Made by a program: the position numbers and the translations under genes. Positions 1 through 6,676 of a stretch of DNA of 15,657 nt are shown here, piece by piece. Source of the DNA: an uncultured Bacteroidota bacterium (GTDB lineage: Bacteria; Bacteroidota; Bacteroidia; Flavobacteriales; UA16); assembly GCA_902578505.1 (NCBI GenBank), contig CACHDD010000022.1, positions 1-15,657 on the forward strand. Direction: 5' to 3'. Below the pieces are notes generated by a model. It saw nothing but the letters and a program-made list of their open reading frames with translations, ran no database searches and was not told where the DNA came from. The number at the start of each line of letters is the position of its first letter. The first letter of the stretch is position 1.

Positions 1-450
1 TTTATTGACACTAAATATGGTTGAATAGTTGCCAATTTCTTCTAATTCACTCGAGTTGAAATACATTAAGCAAACAATCAGCCAAGTTCCCCATAATAAA
101 AAAACAAAATGATTAAACTTGTTAGACCTAAATAATGTAACTAATTGTGATTCACCAAAATGATAGGCAGAAATCAAAAGAAAAGTCCAAAATGCTATGT
201 CCGGAGACATGTACCAAATTGATAAAAAAATTAGCAGTACAAGTAGGTATATTATATAGAAAACAATATTATTAATTCCAGTTTTATGACGAGCAATGAT
301 GTTGTCAATAGCTCCATGTGGTATACCAAAAAATGAAATAAAAAAAGCTGAAAAAATGAGTTGATGATTTATTGATATATCCTGATAAGCATTGAATAAG
401 TTCATAAGTAGGTATACACAACTTAAATACATAAAAAGAAATCTATTCAT
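1..450 (-). CDS. blh: Brp/Blh-family beta-carotene 15,15'-dioxygenase, partial (3' end beyond window)
   Basis: Membrane enzyme expected to cleave beta-carotene into two retinals, the proteorhodopsin chromophore. I translated 150 codons in one open frame from the ATG at 450 to the window edge. The product is very hydrophobic with several predicted membrane helices. It carries the two histidine motifs I associate with this family: FGIPHGAIDN (residues 41-50, His45) and SAYHFGES (94-101, His97), which are likely iron-ligand positions. No in-frame ATG lies between the start and the upstream hairpin; Met7 and Met16 are alternative starts. It sits 75 nt downstream of proteorhodopsin on the same strand, the standard arrangement in retinal-making marine bacteria. 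Only about half of a typical family member is visible. Family assignment is strong from motifs plus context. Confidence 0.9.
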   Translation of the reverse strand, partial: MNRFLFMYLSCVYLLMNLFNAYQDISINHQLIFSAFFISFFGIPHGAIDNIIARHKTGINNIVFYIIYLLVLLIFLSIWYMSPDIAFWTFLLISAYHFGESQLVTLFRSNKFNHFVFLLWGTWLIVCLMYFNSSELEEIGNYSTIFSVNK

Positions 451-469
451 ATTTTTCGAGATTATAGAA

Positions 470-499
470 GAAGGCCAGGTTTAATCCAACCTGGCCTTC
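470..499 (-). terminator. Strong hairpin between proteorhodopsin and blh, likely intrinsic terminator or attenuator
   Basis: Positions 470-481 (gaaggccaggtt) are a perfect 12-bp inverted repeat of 488-499 with a 6-nt loop. It begins 26 nt after the proteorhodopsin stop. On the leftward transcript it is followed by a pyrimidine-rich but interrupted run (ttcttctataatc), not a clean U-tract. It could therefore be a partial terminator, a processing or stability hairpin, or both. The blh ATG lies only 19 nt beyond it, so the hairpin could set the ratio of opsin to retinal-forming enzyme. Confidence 0.75.
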
Positions 500-525
500 A
501 CCTTCTAACAACACACATAAAACAC

Positions 526-1272
526 CTATGCCAACTCTTTTTGAGTTTCTGTATAGGCGATATTATATACAACTAAACCAAAACCTATTTTATTGATAGC
601 ATCGGCGATGTTATACCATAGATCTACATTCTGAGAATCCCAGCCTAAAGCAAGATTCAACCAGCCTCCATCCATACACATGTAGCCGATTGGGTAAATA
701 GCCCAACCAACTAGCACAAACCATGCTAGAGCTCTAACTCCCTTTTTAACAGATTCTGCTCCACTTGATTGCGCTAATTGAGCAACTTCTCCTAGCCATA
801 CATTGTGTAGGATATATAAATATCCTAGAGTTGAGATGACTCCCCATGTAACAGAGTGGGATGTTCCTGAACCCAAAGCTTCACCAATGTATCCAGCAAC
901 TAACATCCAAGTTGATGCTACGATCAATTTCCATAAAAGTGATTTTTTGGCACCAGCTAATCTTGTTAATAAGTAAAACTCAACGCACATTAGTGGAACT
1001 GTCAAAATCCAGTCTACATAACGGAAAAATGTTGGTGAATCACCAGTAGCTAGATGGTAGTCTCTCATATAGTAGTAATGAAATGCAGCTATCATGGTTA
1101 TCAATCCAGATACCAAAAGAGACATCTTCCATTTATCAGAAACTCTTGATCTTTCAAAAAAGAAAAAAACAGATGCCGCAAGCATAGCCATGTATCCTAT
1201 AAAGAATGTAAAGCTTACATAGTTTGTAGGATCGATACTTTCGACCACATTAAGTAAAATTGTGTTTAACAT
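526..1272 (-). CDS. Proteorhodopsin, green-absorbing light-driven proton pump
   Basis: Seven-helix retinal protein of the inner membrane, 248 aa from the ATG at 1272. The frame can be extended to a TTG at 1305, but that adds 11 residues unlike a signal sequence, so the ATG is preferred. The motif RYVDWILTVPLMCVEFY (84-100) gives the proton-pump triad: Asp87 as counter-ion/acceptor, Thr91, and Glu98 as donor. These match D97/T101/E108 of the SAR86 protein, making this a DTE-type outward H+ pump rather than an NQ sodium or chloride pump. Met95 at the spectral tuning site (L/Q105) predicts green absorption, as usual in flavobacteria. His65 (AFHYYYMRD) matches the H75 that interacts with the counter-ion. 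Lys228 in NIADAINKIGFG is the retinal Schiff-base lysine, with Asp224 one turn before it. The blh gene follows, and a photolyase-like gene diverges upstream. Function is very secure. Confidence 0.97.
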   Translation of the reverse strand: MLNTILLNVVESIDPTNYVSFTFFIGYMAMLAASVFFFFERSRVSDKWKMSLLVSGLITMIAAFHYYYMRDYHLATGDSPTFFRYVDWILTVPLMCVEFYLLTRLAGAKKSLLWKLIVASTWMLVAGYIGEALGSGTSHSVTWGVISTLGYLYILHNVWLGEVAQLAQSSGAESVKKGVRALAWFVLVGWAIYPIGYMCMDGGWLNLALGWDSQNVDLWYNIADAINKIGFGLVVYNIAYTETQKELA

Positions 1273-1356
1273 TTTGTATAAGTGTTTTAAATAATAATTA
1301 TACAATATTATATATATATTTCTGAAAATAAAAAAAAATGTATAGAAAATTTTAAA

Positions 1357-1382
1357 TAAACCTATACATAATGTTGTGCAAA
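1357..1382 (-). promoter_or_regulatory. Possible Bacteroidota-type promoter for proteorhodopsin
   Basis: Reading leftward, a TTTG (1379-1382) is followed after 14 nt by TAGGTTTA (1357-1364). This resembles the Bacteroidota -33 TTTG and -7 TANNTTTG elements with one mismatch, and the spacing is shorter than the usual roughly 19 nt. It lies in the 145-nt AT-rich divergent region before the opsin ATG. The match is weak. Confidence 0.3.
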
Positions 1383-1417
1383 TAATAAATTTGAAAAAAT
1401 ATATATACTGTTAAAAC

Positions 1418-2908
1418 ATGAAACATGTGAATTTAATTTTTCCTCATCAGTTATTTCAAGATTCGCCACTTATTGAAAATTCTGTTCCATGTTTCCTGGT
1501 TGAAGAATTTCTTTTCTTCAGGCAATATCATTTTCACAAGCAGAAAATTGCGTTTCATAGAGCAACTATGAAACGTTATTCAGATTATATTAAATACGAT
1601 AAAAATGTTAAGGTTAATTATATTGAATCAAATGAAAAAATTTCTGATATCAGATTATTGATTCCTTATTTAAAGAACCTGTGTGTAGAAAAAATATCTT
1701 ATATAGATCCAGTCGACAATTGGCTTCAAAACAGAATCAATCAAGGTTTATGTGATTCTGAAATTCAAGGAGAACAATTTACTTCACCTATGTTTCTTAA
1801 TTCAAGAGAAGACATTGTCTCTTTTTTCAGAAGTGATAAAAAGAAATACAGTCAAACTAAGTTTTACATAAAACAGAGGAAAGAACGCAATATTTTAATG
1901 GATTCAAATGGAAAGCCAATAGGAGGGAAATGGACATTTGATTCCGATAATAGAAAGAAATATCCTGCTAAGAAGATTCCCCCTCTAGTTTGTTTTCCTG
2001 AAAACGATTCTTATTTTAAAGAGGCTAAGTCTTATGTAGAAGCTAATTTTTCAAACCACTTGGGTGAATTAACTGATAAACCAATTTATCCAATTAGTTT
2101 TTCAAAAACAAGAATTTGGCTTAAACAATTTTTTAGTCAACGTTTTTCTGAATTTGGAGCTTATGAAGATGCGATTTTAGAAGAAAATTCTATTTTAAAT
2201 CATAGTGTTTTGTCTCCCATGTTAAATACGGGATTAATTACACCAACTGAAGTTTTAAATGATTGTTTGGAATATATAAAACTCAATAATATACCTATTA
2301 ATTCTATTGAAGGTTTTGTTAGACAAATTATTGGATGGAGAGAATTTATTAGAGGTGTTTATGAGATAAGAGGGAGCGAAGAAAGAACGAAAAATCATTG
2401 GCGATTTTATAATAAAATTCCATCTTCATTTTACGATGGTACCACAGGTATTCTTCCAGTTGATCAAACAATTAAAAAAGTGCTTAAAACAGGTTATTGT
2501 AACCATATAGAGCGTTTAATGGTGTTAGGTAATTTTATGATGTTATGTGAATTTGATCCTGATGAGGTATACAAGTGGTTCATGGAACTTTTCATTGATT
2601 CATATGATTGGGTAATGGTGACAAATGTTTATGGTATGAGCCAATTTTCTGATGGAGGTATAATGGCTACGAAGCCCTATATCAGTGGAAGTAACTATAT
2701 TCTTAAAATGAGTAACTACAAAAAAGGAGAATGGCAAGCTATTTGGGACGGCCTTTTTTGGCGCTTTATGAATACTCATCGTACTTTCTTTTTATCTAAC
2801 CCTAGACTAGGAATGTTAGTACATATGTTTGATAAAATGCCAAGAGATAAGCAAAATCAACATCTAATGAATGCACAACATTATTTGAATAATCTAAATA
2901 TTTCTTAA
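1418..2908 (+). CDS. Photolyase/cryptochrome-family protein (DPRP/FeS-BCP class) lacking the Fe-S cysteines
   Basis: 496 aa, about the usual length for the bacterial DPRP class that includes Agrobacterium PhrB, a (6-4) photolyase. The N-terminal antenna-like alpha/beta domain begins VNLIFPHQLF (4-13). The linker carries GGKWTFDSDNRKK (169-181). The FAD-binding helical domain shows FVRQIIGWREFIRGVY (300-315), HIERLMVLGNF (363-373), YDWVMVTNVYGMSQFSDGG (396-414) and ATKPYISGSNYI (417-428). Known members carry a [4Fe-4S] cluster on four cysteines, one before the HIxRLMV motif and three after the YGMSQ/ATKPY region. Here no cysteine occurs after Cys377, and the region before HIERLMV reads TGILPVDQTIKK. 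Of the usual His-His pair before I(Q/E)RLMV, the first is Asn362 and only His363 remains. It may be a (6-4) photolyase or a signalling cryptochrome; the fold is secure, the activity is not. The oxidoreductase gene follows after 19 nt. Confidence 0.9.
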   Translation: MKHVNLIFPHQLFQDSPLIENSVPCFLVEEFLFFRQYHFHKQKIAFHRATMKRYSDYIKYDKNVKVNYIESNEKISDIRLLIPYLKNLCVEKISYIDPVDNWLQNRINQGLCDSEIQGEQFTSPMFLNSREDIVSFFRSDKKKYSQTKFYIKQRKERNILMDSNGKPIGGKWTFDSDNRKKYPAKKIPPLVCFPENDSYFKEAKSYVEANFSNHLGELTDKPIYPISFSKTRIWLKQFFSQRFSEFGAYEDAILEENSILNHSVLSPMLNTGLITPTEVLNDCLEYIKLNNIPINSIEGFVRQIIGWREFIRGVYEIRGSEERTKNHWRFYNKIPSSFYDGTTGILPVDQTIKKVLKTGYCNHIERLMVLGNFMMLCEFDPDEVYKWFMELFIDSYDWVMVTNVYGMSQFSDGGIMATKPYISGSNYILKMSNYKKGEWQAIWDGLFWRFMNTHRTFFLSNPRLGMLVHMFDKMPRDKQNQHLMNAQHYLNNLNIS

Positions 2909-2927
2909 AGTATAAAAACAAGTAGAT

Positions 2928-4211
2928 TTGAAAACTGTAAATAGTAAAATATGTATTGTGGGTGCTGGTGTTAGTGGACTAATCGCAGCCAAAGTTTTAC
3001 AATCAAATGGTTATCGTGCTATTGTCCTTGAGCGATCAGATCGAGTTGGTGGGAGAGTTAAAACAGATGTTATGAATGGGTTTCAATTAGATCATGGGTT
3101 TCAAGTACTCCTCACTTCATATCCAGAAGCTCAAAAACATCTAGATTATACTTCTTTAGAATTACAACAGATTTTGCCAGGATCATCGGTGTTTTTGAAT
3201 AAAAAACAAAATATTATTGGTGACCCCGTAAAGTCAATTTCTTTTTTATTTCCCACATTATTTTCTGGAATAGGAAGTTTTCTAGATAAAATGAGAATCT
3301 TAGATCTCAGTTATAAACTAAAAAGAAAAAAACTATCAGAAATTTTTTCGGAAACAGAAATATCTACATATCAATACTTAAAAAATTTTGGGTTTTCAAA
3401 TAATATAATAAGAGACTTTTTCAAGCCTTTTTTTGGTGGAATTTTTTTGGAGTCTAAACTAGAAACTTCTAGTAGAATGTTTGAATTTGTGTACAAGATG
3501 TTTGCTGAAGGATACGCAGCTATTCCGAAAGCAGGAATAGAAGCTATTCCAAAACAATTATATGAGAATCTTAATCACACAGATTTCCTTTTCAACACGA
3601 ATGTAGTTTCAGTGGAACAAGGATTTGTTACTACAGAAGATAACAAATTATTAGAGACTCATGTAACTATTATTGCAACAGACTTTAGTGGCTTAGTTTT
3701 AAACGAAATAAAACATCCTACCTCATGGAATTCTTGTCAAACATTGTATTTCGAAACAAATAATAGGGTAATTAAAAACGAATTAATTGGGCTTATACCA
3801 AAGCAAGGAACTCTAATTAACAATATATTTTATCACACCAGTATTAGTACGATAACAAATCCTATCAATGAGCTATTATCAGTTACTGTTATTGATGACC
3901 ATAATTTATCCGACGATATGTTGGTTTCGAGAGTAAAAGATGAATTAGAGCAAAATTGCGGTATAATATCTCCTAAATTTATCAAGTTATATACAGTTCC
4001 CAAGGCATTGCCTAAATTAAATGATATACAATATGATTTTACATCGAGTAAGTGTAGCGATTATGGATCGAGTAAGTATAGCGATTCTGGCATTTTTTTA
4101 GCGGGAGATACTCTGTTGAATGGATCATTGAATGCGGCTATGATTTCTGGTGAAAGAGCTGCAATTTCTGCAATTGAATATTTAAACAATAGAAATTACG
4201 ATTGTAATTAA
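2928..4211 (+). CDS. FAD-dependent amine-oxidase/phytoene-desaturase-like oxidoreductase, non-ATG (TTG) start
   Basis: 427 aa flavoprotein. The N-terminal dinucleotide-binding fold is clear: [12 protein letters not shown] (10-21, Gly12/14/17), the ribose-binding Glu35, and the [13 protein letters not shown] motif (34-46) typical of the amine oxidase, protoporphyrinogen oxidase and CrtI superfamily. The C-terminal FAD motif is [18 protein letters not shown] (about 388-405), followed by SGERAA. The substrate cannot be read from sequence; carotenoid, porphyrin or another lipid-like substrate are options. The first ATG (Met49) lies beyond the FAD motif, so translation must begin at the TTG (2928-2930) or another non-ATG codon, probably giving weak initiation. 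It follows the photolyase-like gene by 19 nt on the same strand and is probably co-transcribed. A 24-bp in-frame tandem duplication lies just before the C-terminal FAD motif. Confidence 0.85.
   Translation: MKTVNSKICIVGAGVSGLIAAKVLQSNGYRAIVLERSDRVGGRVKTDVMNGFQLDHGFQVLLTSYPEAQKHLDYTSLELQQILPGSSVFLNKKQNIIGDPVKSISFLFPTLFSGIGSFLDKMRILDLSYKLKRKKLSEIFSETEISTYQYLKNFGFSNNIIRDFFKPFFGGIFLESKLETSSRMFEFVYKMFAEGYAAIPKAGIEAIPKQLYENLNHTDFLFNTNVVSVEQGFVTTEDNKLLETHVTIIATDFSGLVLNEIKHPTSWNSCQTLYFETNNRVIKNELIGLIPKQGTLINNIFYHTSISTITNPINELLSVTVIDDHNLSDDMLVSRVKDELEQNCGIISPKFIKLYTVPKALPKLNDIQYDFTSSKCSDYGSSKYSDSGIFLAGDTLLNGSLNAAMISGERAAISAIEYLNNRNYDCN
4043..4090 (+). repeat. 24-bp in-frame tandem duplication inside the FAD oxidoreductase gene
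   Basis: Unit 4043-4066 is repeated head to tail at 4067-4090 with 22 of 24 bases identical. The encoded protein reads SSKCSDYG then SSKYSDSG, immediately before GIFLAGD. The frame is kept, so this adds eight residues beside the FAD-binding C-terminal motif. Confidence 0.9.
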
Positions 4212-4338
4212 TGTTCTTAAGTAATTGTTTTTTAAATGTTTGATAATTTAAAACGATTACAATTAAAAATTATCACAACAACCATTGAATTAATATCGAA
4301 TATTTATGATTTTAGACTAACAATACAACAATTTATTA
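4212..4338. other. Convergent intergenic region, no clear terminator
   Basis: This 127-nt AT-rich gap separates the rightward FAD oxidoreductase from the leftward small secreted gene. The best inverted repeat is gataattt (4242-4249) with aaattatc (4267-4274) around a 17-nt loop, too weak to call a terminator. No further gene was found. Confidence 0.5.
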
Positions 4339-4920
4339 TCATTCGCATAATTGGCTAAATGTTACTAAGAATAATAATAAATCAGCAGTTGATACTACGC
4401 CGTCATTATTTAAATCTGAGCTACATTCAGACATATTGACATTTTCAAATTCACATGTCATATCGTCTACCGTTGCAAATTCATTATAGTTTGTTGCAGA
4501 TTCATAAGTGCATCCATAAACTATGTTTATACAAGAAGTACAGTTACTGTAACATACTATTGGTAACACAATATCTTCGTCTAGAACAGTTACGGTTCTA
4601 TTTACAAATCCATCTATAGTTGTTGTGCAAATATCCCCGCTTGCAAACCATTCTTGGTCAGTCCAACCATCCAAACTAAATTTATATTCATAGGTTCCTT
4701 CACTAAGTGGAATAATTACAGACCAAATATTGTCATTATTCATATTATACATTTGTCGACAAGAACCGCACCATCCATCAAAACTTGAGTTCAGATATAC
4801 ATTTTGATAATTGAAAGGTTCATCAAATTGATTCATATCAACTTGAAACGTCACATTAACCAATTGTGCACACAAGCTACAGCTGATTAGATAGGTTAAA
4901 GTAGTCACTATAAGTCTCAT
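4339..4920 (-). CDS. Small secreted protein: starch-binding-like fold, GCT module, dockerin-like end
   Basis: 193 aa. A signal peptide occupies about residues 1-18 (RLIVTTLTYLISCSLCA). Residues 20-115 resemble a CBM20/48-type beta-sandwich: VTFQVDMN, VYLNSSFDGW (41-50) and YEYKFSLDGW (77-86) are the family's usual blocks. Next is a Cys-rich GCTYESATNYNEFA module (136-158), then DLNNDGVVSTADLLLF (169-184), an EF-hand/dockerin-type calcium loop, ending in a Cys close to the terminus. There is no type A T9SS tail, unlike the two larger upstream genes. It starts 15 nt after the sulfotransferase-like gene and is probably the last gene of the leftward run. Carbohydrate binding is inferred from fold only. 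The terminal module could be a calcium-stabilised anchor rather than a cellulosomal dockerin. Confidence 0.75.
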   Translation of the reverse strand: MRLIVTTLTYLISCSLCAQLVNVTFQVDMNQFDEPFNYQNVYLNSSFDGWCGSCRQMYNMNNDNIWSVIIPLSEGTYEYKFSLDGWTDQEWFASGDICTTTIDGFVNRTVTVLDEDIVLPIVCYSNCTSCINIVYGCTYESATNYNEFATVDDMTCEFENVNMSECSSDLNNDGVVSTADLLLFLVTFSQLCE

Positions 4921-4935
4921 AGTTTTTATTTATAA

Positions 4936-6636
4936 CTAGTCAATAATTACACGACTCCATGAGACGCTTTTATTAGTGGACATGTTTAATAAATACATGC
5001 CTTTAGCATAGCCAGAAACATCAATTGTGAGAGATGAAACTACATGCTTTTTTAAGACAAGTTTGCTTGATGAATCGTAGAGCTTAATAGTTGTACTGAC
5101 CCCATTTAGATCGCCCAAATCAACTGTCAGTTTATTTGAAGTTGGATTAGGGTAAATGTTTATTGATAAAGCTTCTAATTCATCCAATACTGTGTTTATA
5201 GTTCCGGCACATTCACAGTTCTCTTGAATCTGATCATCTAATGTGGTTATATCAGCATCATCACAAGGATCGCCTATATACAAACAAGACAGATCATCTT
5301 GATCGGCAAATTGATTGTAATTACATGCATTAATATTAGTACATCCATAAATACTACATGTATTAGGACTTAATGAAAGATTTTGGCCAGGAGTTAAATC
5401 TTTATCAATTAATCCAGGATATTCAGGCCCGTATTTATATGCCCGAAAAACATTTCCATTTCCGTAGTTGTGAAAATCCCAAACAATATTTCCTTCAAGA
5501 TCAACCTCAAATATTCTTGCTCCCCCCATTCCATCAGGTCCTCCTTCGCAAATTATTGTATTTGAATTTTGTAATCTTGTTGCACCTGAAATTGCATTAG
5601 AAAAAAAGGTTGAAGGTATTTCAGCTTCATATGTCCACGTCAATATTTCTGGACCTATTATTTCATTTTGATTTACAATATAATTATCGTTTTCATCCAT
5701 TGGTGGTGATATTATATCTACAGAACTCCATCCTCTACCAGTACCATTATTAAAAATCATAATGTCTCCTTCATGCTCATAACCTTCAGGTATCCAGTTT
5801 GCATCATGTTGTTTAAACGAAAGCTGATTCTCATTACTTCCTAAATTATATGCATTTGGATTTCCCCATCTATAAATTAGATCGCCACCCATTCCATAAT
5901 CCCCACCATTATGATTTGCTGCTTCTTCAATGGTTGTACTATGATCAATAATCCAAATTTCACTACAAGCACGGACGCTAACAATAATCTGATCTAAATT
6001 TTGATTATAATCAATAGAATTTGCATGAAGCCAGTCAGTTCCAGATGGATTAGAATTTTGGTTCCCTAATTCAGTCCAAATTAATTCTTGATGCATTTGC
6101 GGATTATCGTTGACTAGATGATCGAAAGCATGCCACTCCCAGACAATTTCATTGTCTTGATTTGGATTTATTTCAATTATCATTTCTGATATTGTAGGGC
6201 TTGATGAGGAAAATCCAGCTTCCTGTGTTGATTTTATATCAAATATTTCGGATGCTAAAATTAAAATATTACCATTTGGTAAGAATTCAATATCGTGATG
6301 CTGACAAACAACTGCATCACAAAAATCAAATTCCCAAATCAATTCCCCATTCCATGAATATTTTTCAATTCGTCCCCCTTTTGGTCCATCGGGGTCAACT
6401 TTACATGTTCTGAGTAAAGATCCATCTTCAAGAAGGTATACTGAAAGTCCTGGTCTGAACGAACTAGACCATGAGTTTATTAAGAATCCACAATTATCAA
6501 TTAAATATGTATTTGTTGAGTTTAATGGCGAAAAAAGAGTGTAACCATTAAATGATTCTTCAGTATTTAGTTCGACAATTTGACCAATTAAATTTATATT
6601 AATTAGTATAGTTAAAGAAGTTAAAATAAATCTCAT
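4936..6636 (-). CDS. Arylsulfotransferase-fold secreted protein with T9SS sorting domain
   Basis: 566 aa with a signal peptide (about 1-19). The body (about 25-410) looks like a beta-propeller of the aryl-sulfate sulfotransferase family. It has CQHHDIEFLPNGNILILASE (111-130, His113/114), DWLHANSIDYN (201-211, His204), SFKQHDANW (273-281, His277) and FRAYKYGPEYPGL (397-409). Three such histidine positions build the active site in E. coli AssT, where a histidine is transiently sulfated, so PAPS-independent sulfate transfer is plausible but unproven. A GCTNINACNYNQFADQDD module (431-448) and a GDPCDDADITTLDD...CECAG segment (455-478) follow. Residues 492-566 (INIYPNPTSNKLTVDLGD to RVIID) are a type A T9SS sorting domain, so the mature protein should be outside the outer membrane. 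The gene lies between the subtilase (40 nt upstream) and the small starch-binding-fold gene (15 nt downstream). Confidence 0.85.
   Translation of the reverse strand: MRFILTSLTILININLIGQIVELNTEESFNGYTLFSPLNSTNTYLIDNCGFLINSWSSSFRPGLSVYLLEDGSLLRTCKVDPDGPKGGRIEKYSWNGELIWEFDFCDAVVCQHHDIEFLPNGNILILASEIFDIKSTQEAGFSSSSPTISEMIIEINPNQDNEIVWEWHAFDHLVNDNPQMHQELIWTELGNQNSNPSGTDWLHANSIDYNQNLDQIIVSVRACSEIWIIDHSTTIEEAANHNGGDYGMGGDLIYRWGNPNAYNLGSNENQLSFKQHDANWIPEGYEHEGDIMIFNNGTGRGWSSVDIISPPMDENDNYIVNQNEIIGPEILTWTYEAEIPSTFFSNAISGATRLQNSNTIICEGGPDGMGGARIFEVDLEGNIVWDFHNYGNGNVFRAYKYGPEYPGLIDKDLTPGQNLSLSPNTCSIYGCTNINACNYNQFADQDDLSCLYIGDPCDDADITTLDDQIQENCECAGTINTVLDELEALSINIYPNPTSNKLTVDLGDLNGVSTTIKLYDSSSKLVLKKHVVSSLTIDVSGYAKGMYLLNMSTNKSVSWSRVIID
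5278..5349 (-). repeat. GCT-type Cys module in the sulfotransferase-like protein
   Basis: It encodes YGCTNINACNYNQFADQDD followed by LSCLY. It shares the spacing GCTxxxACNYxxxAxxDDxxCxY with modules at 4447-4515 and, in the large repetitive protein, near 13888-13959, 14036-14106, 14114-14186, 14731-14800 and 15424-15495. Confidence 0.8.
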
Positions 6637-6676
6637 AATAGATTGTATCGATTAATCAAATTTAAAACTAAATTTC

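Noticed and set aside
1273..1305. N-terminal extension of proteorhodopsin to a TTG at 1305
   Set aside because: The added 11 residues are not signal-like, and the ATG at 1272 gives the typical length.
1379..1393. caaat/atttg inverted repeat as an operator in the divergent light-gene region
   Set aside because: A 5-bp arm in very AT-rich DNA is expected by chance.
4242..4274. Inverted repeat between convergent genes as a terminator
   Set aside because: An AT-only 8-bp stem with a 17-nt loop and no following T-tract is too weak.
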